Assembly: GCF_000164695.2 (NCBI RefSeq)
Contig: NC_014643.1
Span: 2,046,001 to 2,110,000, forward strand
Direction of reading: 5' to 3'
Length of the DNA: 64,000 nt
Source: Rothia dentocariosa ATCC 17931
Lineage (GTDB): Bacteria > Actinomycetota > Actinomycetes > Actinomycetales > Micrococcaceae
Under the pieces are notes generated by a model that was given only the letters and a program-made list of their open reading frames with translations, did no database searches and was not told the DNA's origin. Position 1 is the stretch's first letter. Every line of letters begins with the position of its first letter. The translations under genes were made by a program, and so were the position numbers. Shown here in pieces: positions 1 through 9,147 of this stretch.

Positions 1-1156
1 CGGCAGCACCAACAGGAGCCCAGCCGCCTCGGTCGTATTTAACCCAGCGCTGATCAGAAGCATAAGCACTTGCGGTTGTTACGGAGCCAGAACCGCCCCC
101 GCCGTAACCCCCGCCACCGGTTGAGGAATGCACAATCGCGCCCTGGTGCAGATATTTGTGGGTAAACTGACGGTTATCGACAAAGGCTCGACCAACTACG
201 CTGCCACCGCCTGTGCCGCCGTTATTGCCGAGGCTATTTCCGTCAAGGGTAGCGTCTTCACCCGATTTGCCAGCTACATCCTCATAAAATACGTCGTTTT
301 CATCGTTAGTGGCAAAAATAATGGAAGCATTGGAATCCATATTGCGCAGACCACCTGTCGTTGCGCCAGCGCCGCCTTTGCCATTTTCTCCCGCAAAACC
401 ACCGTTTGCTCTTATGCTGGGACCGGGGAAGAACTTGTAGATCTCAGAGAATGAGCTGCCATTTGCGCCGTTTCCAGCACCGCCGCTGCCGCCTTGGGCA
501 GCTTCGGTTGTTTCAAGAACGAGAGGGAGAAACTCTTTGGGTTGGGGGCCGGACTGCATATCGTTCCATACGGTGTAGGAGTAGAACCTAGTTCCCGCTC
601 CGCCACCTCCACCGGCGACAGCAATGAGTTTGTCATTGAGGAATACCGCAGATGCGCCACCGCCTGTAGGGCCGTAGTATTCCTCGGCAGTGTTGGGGCC
701 TTCAAAGAATTTGACGGTGCGTGCGTCGGTCGTTTTGTAGGATGGCCCGTGTGAACCGCCATTAGCCCAGCCTTTACCTGGTTCCGTTGGCTTATCGCGG
801 TTATAGGCGCCGCCCCCAGCAAGAACAAACTTGAGAACGTCATTCTCCTTGACCGCAAGAGTCCCAGTAATGAGTGCGCCTCGGCCGCCGGAACCATGCA
901 TTGCAAGACCACGGTAAGAGCCGCCCACACCGCCAGTAATGCGGAAAGTAACGGTTTCAACACCAGCAGGAATGGTGAAAGCTTCTAGGGTAGATGACCC
1001 ATCATTAGTGAGGTTCTGGTTAACCGGGACAGAAATGTCGGGAACGCATTTTTCGCGGGAGGATGCGTACACAGGGACAGCGGAGCTGGCGATAACAATG
1101 GGGGTTGCCCATGTGGTGCCCTGAATAACACGACGTCTAGAAATTGAGCTTGCCAC
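1..1156 (-). CDS. Tat-exported glycine-rich surface protein (3' end beyond window)
   Basis: An open frame runs without a stop from a GTG at 1156 off the left edge, giving about 385 codons. The N-terminus reads MASSISRRRVIQGTTW, then a hydrophobic stretch ending in PVYA. This is the SRRxVIQG type of twin-arginine signal usual in actinobacterial surface proteins. The mature part begins with a beta-rich segment (TIPAGVETVTFRITGG) and continues into many Gly-Gly and Gly-Ala runs. The layout resembles the ALK-type glycine-rich domain of bacterial surface proteins. An AGGA about 10 bases upstream is a possible ribosome site. Function is not known; adhesion or a cell-wall role is inference. The C-terminus, where a sorting signal might be, is not in the window. 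Confidence 0.7.
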   Translation of the reverse strand, partial: MASSISRRRVIQGTTWATPIVIASSAVPVYASSREKCVPDISVPVNQNLTNDGSSTLEAFTIPAGVETVTFRITGGVGGSYRGLAMHGSGGRGALITGTLAVKENDVLKFVLAGGGAYNRDKPTEPGKGWANGGSHGPSYKTTDARTVKFFEGPNTAEEYYGPTGGGASAVFLNDKLIAVAGGGGGAGTRFYSYTVWNDMQSGPQPKEFLPLVLETTEAAQGGSGGAGNGANGSSFSEIYKFFPGPSIRANGGFAGENGKGGAGATTGGLRNMDSNASIIFATNDENDVFYEDVAGKSGEDATLDGNSLGNNGGTGGGSVVGRAFVDNRQFTHKYLHQGAIVHSSTGGGGYGGGGSGSVTTASAYASDQRWVKYDRGGWAPVGAA

Positions 1157-1690
1157 GTATGATAATCCTAAATGTCTGAGATGTAGTGATAACTGTCTTT
1201 CCCTGTTTGCCTATCAGAGCAAATTCCGGGATGCGTTACTGAGCACAACAGACACAAAGAATTACATAGGCGAGCCTTAATATGTAATCAACAGTATATT
1301 TCAGGTACAAGTATATACTTGACAGAATATATGCTGATATTAAGGTTAGATTCTTGTTATCTGTGTGTTTTGAATCGTAACTGTATCTATAGTTTACGTG
1401 GTTGAAGGTTGTAGTGGTCGGAAGTGTAGAGAGATTTTGGTAGTGCACTTCCATAAAATTTGTTTCAGATCACAAAAAATTTAGGATTTATAGAAGTTTT
1501 TGTGATGTAAGATACTAAATATTCTAAAAATCTAGGAATTTTGGCGGAAGTTTGTGATTTGTAACATACTTATTCTAAATAAAGAAACTATTCTTAATAT
1601 TTGGAAAATGAGCGTGTTCGATAAACGCGGTATGTGGACTATGAAATGTTTAAACAATGCATTGAAAGTACGCAGCTGATCGCACATATT
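1157..1690. other. AT-rich intergenic region
   Basis: A 534-base stretch, markedly more AT-rich than its flanks, between the start of the glycine-rich protein and the end of the helicase gene. It holds two degenerate ~50-base direct repeat units (about 1479-1528 and 1529-1581), described separately. A 72-codon minus-strand frame at 1236-1454 has biased, low-complexity composition and no recognisable domain, so I do not call it. I see no RNA gene. Confidence 0.5.
1479..1581. repeat. Degenerate tandem repeat in AT-rich spacer
   Basis: Two neighbouring units share the pattern TTAGGA or CTAGGA, then GAAGTTT, TTGTGAT, GTAA, ATACT and TATTCTAAA, with small indels. The first unit also forms an inverted repeat between TCACAAAAA (about 1470-1478) and TTTTTGTGA (about 1496-1504). 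It could be decayed duplicated DNA or a binding-site pair; nothing in the sequence settles this. Confidence 0.35.
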
Positions 1691-4297
1691 TTAGAATTCA
1701 CCCACACTTAGGATCTTCAGAACTGGGTAACCAGCATCATCGGAGGCAGCAAGATTTACCTCCGCCCGAATACCCCAGTCGAAGTTGTCCTCAGGATCAG
1801 CAAAGGTCTGCTGTACTTTCCATACGCCAGGATGTTCCCGCACATCATCGTCAATCTGAACGAGCTTAGGGGAGCGAGCCTCAGCATCCGTATAGATATC
1901 GTCGTAGGCATCAAAATAGTCATCCATCGCATCTGCCCAAGCGTCAGCATCCCATCCTGAAACCTCATCTAGTTCCCCAAGTATGTTCTCTCGCTCATCG
2001 GCGAAAAGCTCCACACGGCGGAAGAGAGCATTGCGTACCATCACCCGGAACGCGCGTACATTCTTCGTGACGGCTGGGGGAGTATCATCCTCAATCTCGG
2101 CGGCGGCACGATCAGCTGCCAAAGATGCAGCATCCTCGCCAGCAGCAAGTTTCTCCCACTCGTCCACCAGCGATGAGTCAGTTTGGCGCACTAGTTCACC
2201 CAGCCACTCGATAACCTCCGCAAGATCATCGTTGACGGCCGACTCGGGTACCGTTTGCCGCAGCGCCTTATACGCATCCGAAAGGTAACGCAACAGTACG
2301 CCCTCACCACGTTCTAACGCATAGTACTGCACAAAGTCATTGAAGCCCATAGCGCGCTCGTACATATCACGCACCACAGATTTTGGATGCGGCTCAAAGC
2401 GTGCCACCCAGGGTGCCGACTGCTGATACGTAGTGTATGCCTGCTCGATTAACTCAGTGAGAGGCTGAGGGTAGGTTACCTGATCGAGCTCATACATACG
2501 CTCGTTATACTCCACACCGTCTGCCTTCAGCTGCGCTGAAAGCTCGTTCTTAGCCTTACGCTCCTGTGCATATAGCACCAGGTGAGGCGGCTCCAAAGTT
2601 GCCTCAATCAGCGAAAGAACATCTAAAGCATAGTTGGGAGAATCAGGATCCAAGAGTTCAATGGCTGCCACCGCGAACGCCGAAAGCGGCTGATTTAAAG
2701 CAAAGTTATCCTGTAAATCCTCGGTAAGCCGCAGGTATGAGCCGTGCTCATCCGGGGTATCTGTGCGCTCAATAACCCCGCCGGTCAGTAGTTCCTTATA
2801 GATACTGACTGCTTTACGCAAAAGTTCCCGGCGACGTTGCGGCGGCTCATGATTCACCTGAAGAATGCGATAGGCTGCGACCACCGGGTTCTGCGGGCGT
2901 TGCATCAGGTTCAAAAGCATTGAGTGGGTAATATCGAACGAAGAGGTCAGCGGCTCAGGCTCTGCCGCGACCAGTTGATCGAAGGTCTTCTCTGACCAAC
3001 CCACAAAACCTTCCGGCGCTTTCTTGCGTTTAGACGACAGTGACTGATTAATCTTCTTTGTATCGTCACCGAACTTCGCCTGTGCTTTGGCCAATAGGCG
3101 CGCATTTTCTATATCGTGTTCGGGCGCCTGCACCACTACGGTACCAGCGGTATCAAAACCAGCTCGACCGGCACGTCCCGCGATTTGGTGAAATTCACGT
3201 GCGCGCAGACGGCGATTCTTCGACCCATCAAACTTCGACAGGGCCGTGATAAGTACGGTGCGAATAGGCACGTTAATGCCTACGCCCAAGGTATCGGTAC
3301 CGCAAATCACCTTTAACAACCCAGCCTGCGCAAGCCTCTCCACAAGGCGACGATATTTAGGGAGCATTCCCGCATGGTGAATACCGATACCAGCCCGCAC
3401 CAGTTTATTCAGCGCCTTGCCGAAACCCGGACCGAACCTGAACTTCGCAATAAGCTGCGCGATCCGCTCTTTCTCTTCCTTCGAAGCAATAGCTACTGGC
3501 AGCAGCGCGTTTGCCTGTTCCAGGGCGGCCTTCTGTGAGAAATGAACAATATAGACAGGGGCTTGCTTAGTCTGCACAAGCTCCTGAACCGTTTCCTGAA
3601 TGGGGTCGGTTGAGTAGTAGAAATGAAGCGGAATTGGACGTTCACTACTGGCAACCAGCACGCTTTCGCGGCCGGTGAGCGTCGTCATCTCTTCCTGGAA
3701 GCGCGTGGTGTCGCCTAGGGTCGCGCTCATGAGCAAGAATTGCGCCTGCGGAAGCTCTAAAAGCGGCAGCTGCCATGCCCAGCCGCGTTGCGGATCGGAG
3801 TAGAAATGGAACTCATCCATAATAACCTGGCAGACATCCGCAGTCTTACCCTCGCGCAGAGTAATATTCGCCAGGATTTCGGCGGTACAACAGATAATGG
3901 GGGCATCCGCGTTAATAGCCGAATCCCCGGTAATCATACCGACATTTTCGGCACCAAAAATCTCGATAAGATCAAAGAACTTCTCGGAAACAAGCGCTTT
4001 AATGGGTGCGGTGTAGTAGGAACGCTGCCCAGTTGCCAAACCGGTAAAATGCGCCGCCACCGCCACTGTAGATTTACCAGAACCGGTGGGGGTAGCCAGC
4101 ACCACATTATGCCCCGCCGCAATTTCCAAGACAGCTTCATCTTGAGCCGGGTAAAGCGTCATGCCTCGGCTGGAGATCCACCCGGTGAACGCCTCATAGA
4201 TTTCATCCGGGGTGAGTGGATTGCCGGTGTAGTCGCGCCGGTTGTAATCTCCGGGATTCTCCGCGAGTTTGGGGGAAAGGTATTCAAGAATGCTCAT
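1691..4297 (-). CDS. DEAD/DEAH-box RNA/DNA helicase, Ski2-like with DUF3516 C-terminus
   Basis: 868 residues. The superfamily 2 helicase core is clear: P-loop ATPTGSGKS at residues 68-76, motif II DEFH at 161-164, SAT at 191-193, and motif VI in HQIAGRAGRAGFD around 375-387. The order and spacing match Ski2/Mtr4-like helicases. The long C-terminal half, acidic at its end, fits the actinobacterial DUF3516 family. The expected role is ATP-dependent unwinding of RNA or DNA in the cytoplasm; the physiological substrate is unknown. The gene is monocistronic, with no neighbour within 200 bases on its strand. No strong Shine-Dalgarno sequence precedes the ATG; a TAAAAT nine bases before it leaves a near-leaderless transcript possible. 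Confidence 0.88.
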   Translation of the reverse strand: MSILEYLSPKLAENPGDYNRRDYTGNPLTPDEIYEAFTGWISSRGMTLYPAQDEAVLEIAAGHNVVLATPTGSGKSTVAVAAHFTGLATGQRSYYTAPIKALVSEKFFDLIEIFGAENVGMITGDSAINADAPIICCTAEILANITLREGKTADVCQVIMDEFHFYSDPQRGWAWQLPLLELPQAQFLLMSATLGDTTRFQEEMTTLTGRESVLVASSERPIPLHFYYSTDPIQETVQELVQTKQAPVYIVHFSQKAALEQANALLPVAIASKEEKERIAQLIAKFRFGPGFGKALNKLVRAGIGIHHAGMLPKYRRLVERLAQAGLLKVICGTDTLGVGINVPIRTVLITALSKFDGSKNRRLRAREFHQIAGRAGRAGFDTAGTVVVQAPEHDIENARLLAKAQAKFGDDTKKINQSLSSKRKKAPEGFVGWSEKTFDQLVAAEPEPLTSSFDITHSMLLNLMQRPQNPVVAAYRILQVNHEPPQRRRELLRKAVSIYKELLTGGVIERTDTPDEHGSYLRLTEDLQDNFALNQPLSAFAVAAIELLDPDSPNYALDVLSLIEATLEPPHLVLYAQERKAKNELSAQLKADGVEYNERMYELDQVTYPQPLTELIEQAYTTYQQSAPWVARFEPHPKSVVRDMYERAMGFNDFVQYYALERGEGVLLRYLSDAYKALRQTVPESAVNDDLAEVIEWLGELVRQTDSSLVDEWEKLAAGEDAASLAADRAAAEIEDDTPPAVTKNVRAFRVMVRNALFRRVELFADERENILGELDEVSGWDADAWADAMDDYFDAYDDIYTDAEARSPKLVQIDDDVREHPGVWKVQQTFADPEDNFDWGIRAEVNLAASDDAGYPVLKILSVGEF

Positions 4298-4521
4298 GGT
4301 GCTTCAATTTTACCGAGTCTAGAGGCAGAGAATTAGCAGAATCCGTCAAAATCAGCGATGCGCACAATATTGGGTGACTATTGCGTTGCGCAAGATATAC
4401 ACGCCGCAGGAAACTTAGGTTATGGTCATTTTTTACGCTAGCAGAAACCCCTCTGACTGTTAGACTTGCGTATAGCGAAGTGCGGTTAGTTTCCCTTCTG
4501 ATAAGGAGTACGCAATATAGC

Positions 4522-5247
4522 ATGAGAATATCCTTAAAGGACACACAAATAGCGGGATACTGGGCGACCGCAAGGAAAAATACTCTTGATGATTGTGTGT
4601 CAGAACTTCACCATTTTATGACCTCGTTTGAGTCATTGTACCCGGGTGGACACTAGCGTATCATGCGTGAAGCTCCTCAGCGGCTAGGGGCCAATGTTGA
4701 AAATTCTACTCCCGGACTGACTGATCTGCTATTGGGCCAGTTAGAGGGCGCAAAAACTCCAGATGCAGATGCCTCATTTGGGTACTACTTTAACCTTGAA
4801 TATCTGGGGCCGCTCCCAATAATTGTCCAAGGATGCGTGGGAATACAAACCGACAATAAGAATTTTAAAAACTTTGTCCTGATCAAATTTTGGCGAGACC
4901 CCGAAGTGCCAGAATCTTCACAGGGAGAACTCACTCTTGAAGCCAGTCACCAACTGCTTGAAACAATTATTCGTTGTTGGTCACCGCACTTAGCGACATG
5001 GACAACAACCACTTGGTTACGTGCTGTACCGAAGAGAGAAGCGTATACACCATCTCTAGGATGGAAAACCTATTTCAGCGAACCAGCAGTATGCGAACTA
5101 ATCAGCGACTTAGGAAAACCCCTGCATCAGGGAATACTTCTTGAAACCTCATCGGATATTCACGATGTCACCCCGGAGAAAATTGTGGCGCTCGCGCAAG
5201 AACTATCGAACCGTGGAGTAGAGAATGTACTCTACCGCGGCACATGA
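4522..5247 (+). pseudogene. Imm52-like immunity protein gene split by in-frame TAG
   Basis: A first segment starting MRISLKDTQIAGYWATARK (ATG 4522, AAGGAG at 4503-4508) ends at TAG 4654-4656. The same reading frame resumes at once: CGT ATC ATG, then 194 codons to 5247. Read through, the product is about 241 residues and follows the layout I know for Imm52-type polymorphic-toxin immunity proteins: an N-terminal GYW..R...LDDC...L..F motif, a middle LLLGQ segment, an AxWTTTTW segment and GWKTYFS near the C-terminus. Function as an immunity protein is family knowledge. I see no toxin partner nearby. Either the gene is dead or the downstream part restarts at ATG 4663 as a truncated protein. A sequencing error at the TAG is the alternative. 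Confidence 0.6.
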
Positions 5248-5482
5248 ACGTATTGAATCAGCATCTTGAATCTTCGCACCAAAAATTACTGCGTGACATC
5301 CCCTGCTGAGTATGTTTCATCTAGATTGTCTACAAAACTATCGTAGCTAGTTTTCTTAGGCCCTCGTGAAAATAAGCGCTACAGCAGAAAACTATAAAAT
5401 CTGCAATGCAACATGTCACATATATAAGGTAAATGTGTTAGCCTCAATATTTAATGAAATAGAGGGTATAAGCGAGGCACAT

Positions 5483-7309
5483 ATGGCGAATGCGGACGAG
5501 CAGTATCACCAAAGAAGTACAGAAGAAGCTCCCACTAGTACAAAGACGACGCAGAACCAGCAGAAAAATCATACACAGTCCTCACAAACCCCCAAGGTAG
5601 GTATTTCTGACGATGACCTGAAAAATCGGGTATCTTTACGCGTGAGTGCCCCCGGGTATAAATATCCCTGGTACCGTTGGGTTATCCCCATGCTTGGAGA
5701 AACTACTGCGGGTGTCGGCGCTATCGGCATTCCTGTTGTCGTGGGCACTTTTATCAATCACCAAATCGCAGGACACACGGCTGATGCTTGGCTGCTGTTT
5801 TGGGTCGTTGTCGTCTCCATCGGGTTTATCGCGCTCAACGAATATTTTGGGTGGGGCGCATCCATGAAATTTGGTGCCGAGCTAGACCGCGACTGGCGCA
5901 CCTATATTAACGCCCTGCTCAACCGCGCAGCGCATAAGAACAATGCGGGTGAGATGGTTACCGTTATGAGCAAAGACGTGCGCCGTATCAGCGCAGTATT
6001 CTTCTCAATCCCTCTCTTCACTAACGCCATGATTATCGCAACTTTAGGCGCTATACAGTTGTGGCTCATTAGTCCGCTCACTGCGGCGGTGACTCTTACC
6101 GGAACAGCCTTAGTGATATGGGTTCTGGCGAAATACTCCACCTTCATGGAAAGTAAAGTGGGCGTCTACCGCGCGAAAGATGGTGAAAATTCTTCGCGTG
6201 CCTCAGATATAGCAACAGGACTACGCACCATCACAGGACTGGGCGCTGAACAGCAAATGCGCGAGCGCTATCACCAGGGAGCAGATGATGTTTTCGATGC
6301 TCTCATGGAGTATGAGAAAACTCATCGCTGGATGTTCCTTATCCGCGTATTCCTCAGCGGAACAGTCACCCTGCTTGGTATTGGTTTCGCGCTGACGGGA
6401 CACGTTGAGAACGGACGCTGGGTACCTGATGTTCCAGCTGCTTCCCTAGTAACGGTTGCTTCTATTATCGCCATGATGGGTGGGCCCGTCTGGATTTCAC
6501 AAAACTTTCTCACCGAATGGCGTTACGCCAAGGTGGGGCTGGCTAAAGTCGCTCGGCTTGAAGGGTACGCCGGGGTACGTAAAGGTGTGCTTAAAGAACC
6601 GCGAACAGATACCGAACTTGAAGCATATGTGAGCCATGAGAAAGAACACGATATGCCGGTCGTCGATATCCCGCAGGTTCCCGCAAAGGCACGCAACGCG
6701 CGCATTGTATACATCAATCCTCGACATTGGCAGCTGACTGCTCAAGAGTATGCAGAATCGCTTGTCGAACATGTGCGTGCGCTCGCTGCCGAAAAACTGC
6801 CGGATAAACAGCGAATCCTACTAAGTGAGCCTAACCCTATGATTTTCGCCGGAACTTTGCGGAATCACCTACGTCTGGGCACCGTACCGCCCGAAGATAC
6901 TATAGCTGCGCAAGCGAAAGATGAAGCTCTCCTTCAGATAACCGACTCTAGCGAAATTGCTTACCGTTTGGGTGGGCGAAATCCAGATGAATATTTTGAA
7001 GCGCTGATCACTAGCGAAGGGGCTAACCTTTCGGGCGGACAACGCCAACGTTTAGCTCTTGCGCGTGCTCTCGCTCAGGACACCCAAATACTCATTTTGA
7101 CTGAGCCCCTTAATTCTGTGGATGAGCCAAGCCAGAAATATATTTACGACAGACTTGAGGAATGTGTGGGCACGCCTGCAGCACCAGAGCTCTATCCTGG
7201 GCTGCTTGCGGGCTTTGAGACTATTTACATTATTTCGACAACTGCAGAAGTATCTCGGCGTATTGCGCGAGATAACAATATCGAAACCCAGAGGGTAAAT
7301 CATGTCTAA
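5483..7309 (+). CDS. ABC exporter half-transporter with degenerate, P-loop-less NBD
   Basis: 608 residues from ATG 5483 (MANADEQYHQ). The frame also extends to GTG 5366, but that extension is polar and unlike an ABC N-terminus. After a Gln/Thr-rich leader of about 80 residues come the membrane segments of a type IV ABC exporter. The nucleotide-binding part is abnormal. No GxxGxGK(S/T) is present; where it should lie, around residue 430, the sequence reads ARIVYINPRHWQL. A Q-loop-like segment (SEPNPMIFAGTL), an intact signature LSGGQRQRLALARAL at 516-530 and an altered Walker B (ILILTEPLNSVDEP, Asp to Thr) follow. The H-loop His is Thr. It overlaps the next gene by 8 bases and is inferred to form a heterodimer with it. 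Substrate unknown. Confidence 0.85.
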   Translation: MANADEQYHQRSTEEAPTSTKTTQNQQKNHTQSSQTPKVGISDDDLKNRVSLRVSAPGYKYPWYRWVIPMLGETTAGVGAIGIPVVVGTFINHQIAGHTADAWLLFWVVVVSIGFIALNEYFGWGASMKFGAELDRDWRTYINALLNRAAHKNNAGEMVTVMSKDVRRISAVFFSIPLFTNAMIIATLGAIQLWLISPLTAAVTLTGTALVIWVLAKYSTFMESKVGVYRAKDGENSSRASDIATGLRTITGLGAEQQMRERYHQGADDVFDALMEYEKTHRWMFLIRVFLSGTVTLLGIGFALTGHVENGRWVPDVPAASLVTVASIIAMMGGPVWISQNFLTEWRYAKVGLAKVARLEGYAGVRKGVLKEPRTDTELEAYVSHEKEHDMPVVDIPQVPAKARNARIVYINPRHWQLTAQEYAESLVEHVRALAAEKLPDKQRILLSEPNPMIFAGTLRNHLRLGTVPPEDTIAAQAKDEALLQITDSSEIAYRLGGRNPDEYFEALITSEGANLSGGQRQRLALARALAQDTQILILTEPLNSVDEPSQKYIYDRLEECVGTPAAPELYPGLLAGFETIYIISTTAEVSRRIARDNNIETQRVNHV

Positions 7310-9035
7310 GTTACCAACCGAACCGCCCCGTGTGGTTGTGCAGAAAATGGGTTCTTATATTGTGCGTTATAGAGGGCGTGCATTCTTCACTTTTATGGTT
7401 TATGTGTTGAGCAGCGTCATGGGCGCGGTAGTGCCTCTGCAGATTGGTGCAACTGTTGACGACGTTGTGGCTGGTAAGTATGCGCAATTTCCGTGGAAAC
7501 CTGTATTGATCATTCTTGCCGCTACTGTTGCTCAAGCCATCGTGATGCTTTTGGCTATGTACAGCGCCGCCCGTCTTGGCGCCCTCGTAACACGCCAAGC
7601 AAGTATAGATACCATCGATGCAACTCTAAATCTTGATGCGCGAACCGTCGAGGAATCCGGCAGCGGCGACCTGCTCACACGAGTAACTGATGACCTGTCT
7701 TCAGCCTCGAACGCCGTCAGCTTTGACCTGCTCGAAATTCTTTTTGTGATTCTGTATTTCGTAGTTTCTATGGTTTCACTTGCCGCACTCAGCATACCTC
7801 TGAGCGTTATCTTCCTGCCTATGATTATCGGCTTGGGCTTGCTGATGGGATATTTTCTGCCGCGTCTTGCCCGTGAAAATCAGAGCGTGCAGGAGATTAC
7901 GAGCGAGCTTAATAGCGTGCTGACCGAGAACGTCCGGGGCGCATCCACCATTCGTGAACTTGGGGTGCATGATGCCCGCAACGAAACATTCGAGGCTGAT
8001 AACGATCGGCGTTATCGGGCTACACTCAAGATGGTGCGTATACGCCAGAATTATTACACGCTTGATGCTCTGAATGCGTGGTTCCCTACCGTTATCTGCT
8101 TGCTCTGGGGGTCCTTCTGCGTCATGCAAGGGTGGGCAACCTGGGGTGCCTTGGCGACTGCATCCATTATGGTTTTCAGCCTGAGAACTATGGCGGATAT
8201 TTTGGGGCATCACGTGGGCAATATACGCATAATGCTGGTTAATATGGGGCGCGTGTTCGGGATTATTAATCTGGCGCAAGCGCAGCGTGCTCGGCGCAAA
8301 GATATTCGTAGAGCACAACATCATGAAACTTTGGGGAATACCACACATGTAATCGAATGCTCCCATGTGTCGTACGGTTATTCTTCAGATGCGCTTGTAC
8401 TGACTGATATTAATCTAAAGATTGCGCCTGGGGAGTGCTTAGCGTTAGTTGGGCGTTCTGGCTCTGGAAAAACCACGCTTGCAAGGCTCATTGGTGGTTC
8501 CTTGAGCGCGCTTGACGGTACAATCCGTGTGCTGGGAAAACCAGTTGGCAATGGGGAATTTCCAACCGACAAGTACGAAGATGGTAGGCCGCGACTACTG
8601 GTTTGTACCCAAGAAGCGCATATTTTCTTTGGTACCGTTATTGATAATTTCACCGCTGTAGTACCAGAAGCCACCGAGAAACAGATCGGTGAAGCTCTGG
8701 ATGCTGTTAGCGCTCGTTGGTGGCGTGAGCTTCCCCAAGGGTTGAAGACGCGCATCGGTACGGGAGAGCACGAACTCACCCGTGACCAGATTCAGCAGCT
8801 TGCTTTAGCGCGCATCGTCGCGGCAAACCCTCACGCGGTGATTCTTGATGAATCAACCACCCAGCTTGAGCTTGTGAACGCGACCGAATCATTACAGGCC
8901 GTGCTCGCGAATCGTGCTGTGTTGATTATTTCGCACGATGCGCGTATCGCCTCTCTGGCAGACCGCGCCGTTTTGCTTCAGGAAGGCATGATTACTGCTG
9001 AGGGCACGCCCGCTGAGATTTTCGCTCTGACCTAG
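7302..9035 (+). CDS. ABC exporter half-transporter with ATP-binding site (partner subunit)
   Basis: 577 residues, a fused membrane domain and nucleotide-binding domain. Walker A GRSGSGKTT is at residues 384-392, Walker B is VILDES with the catalytic Glu, and the H-loop His is at 545 (ISHDARIA). Its own signature is degenerate: LTRDQ at 492-496 instead of LSGGQ. This is the exact complement of the upstream subunit, which keeps LSGGQ but has no P-loop. The heterodimer would therefore have one complete ATP site, made of this Walker A/B and the partner's signature. The ATG lies inside the end of the upstream gene, so translation is probably coupled. Cargo cannot be predicted; the gene lies next to no recognisable peptide or siderophore gene. 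Confidence 0.88.
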   Translation: MSKLPTEPPRVVVQKMGSYIVRYRGRAFFTFMVYVLSSVMGAVVPLQIGATVDDVVAGKYAQFPWKPVLIILAATVAQAIVMLLAMYSAARLGALVTRQASIDTIDATLNLDARTVEESGSGDLLTRVTDDLSSASNAVSFDLLEILFVILYFVVSMVSLAALSIPLSVIFLPMIIGLGLLMGYFLPRLARENQSVQEITSELNSVLTENVRGASTIRELGVHDARNETFEADNDRRYRATLKMVRIRQNYYTLDALNAWFPTVICLLWGSFCVMQGWATWGALATASIMVFSLRTMADILGHHVGNIRIMLVNMGRVFGIINLAQAQRARRKDIRRAQHHETLGNTTHVIECSHVSYGYSSDALVLTDINLKIAPGECLALVGRSGSGKTTLARLIGGSLSALDGTIRVLGKPVGNGEFPTDKYEDGRPRLLVCTQEAHIFFGTVIDNFTAVVPEATEKQIGEALDAVSARWWRELPQGLKTRIGTGEHELTRDQIQQLALARIVAANPHAVILDESTTQLELVNATESLQAVLANRAVLIISHDARIASLADRAVLLQEGMITAEGTPAEIFALT

Positions 9036-9052
9036 AAGATGATAGTCAAAAG

Positions 9053-9115
9053 CCGTACACTCTCTGCCCCTCTCGTAGATGGGCACAACGGCACGATAGA
9101 GAAGAAAAGTGTACG
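9053..9115. terminator. Possible bidirectional terminator between convergent genes
   Basis: CGTACACT (about 9053-9060) pairs with AGTGTACG (about 9108-9115), enclosing a partly complementary interior. It sits between the end of the ABC operon and the end of the convergent secreted-protein gene. There is no long U-run, so this is tentative. Confidence 0.3.
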
Positions 9116-9147
9116 ACGCTCGGACAGGTTATAGAGTTAGTTGGGAT

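Noticed and set aside
412..963. 183-codon minus-strand frame with a signal-like start
   Set aside because: It is a frame-shifted reading of the glycine-rich protein, whose own frame is open from 1156 to the edge with a proper Tat signal.
1236..1454. 72-codon minus-strand frame in AT-rich spacer
   Set aside because: Tyr/Leu/Ile-rich low-complexity product, no ribosome site, no domain; expected by chance in AT-rich DNA.
7776..8366. 196-codon minus-strand frame opposite the second ABC subunit
   Set aside because: Antisense shadow of the membrane domain coding region, His/Asn-rich, no motif.
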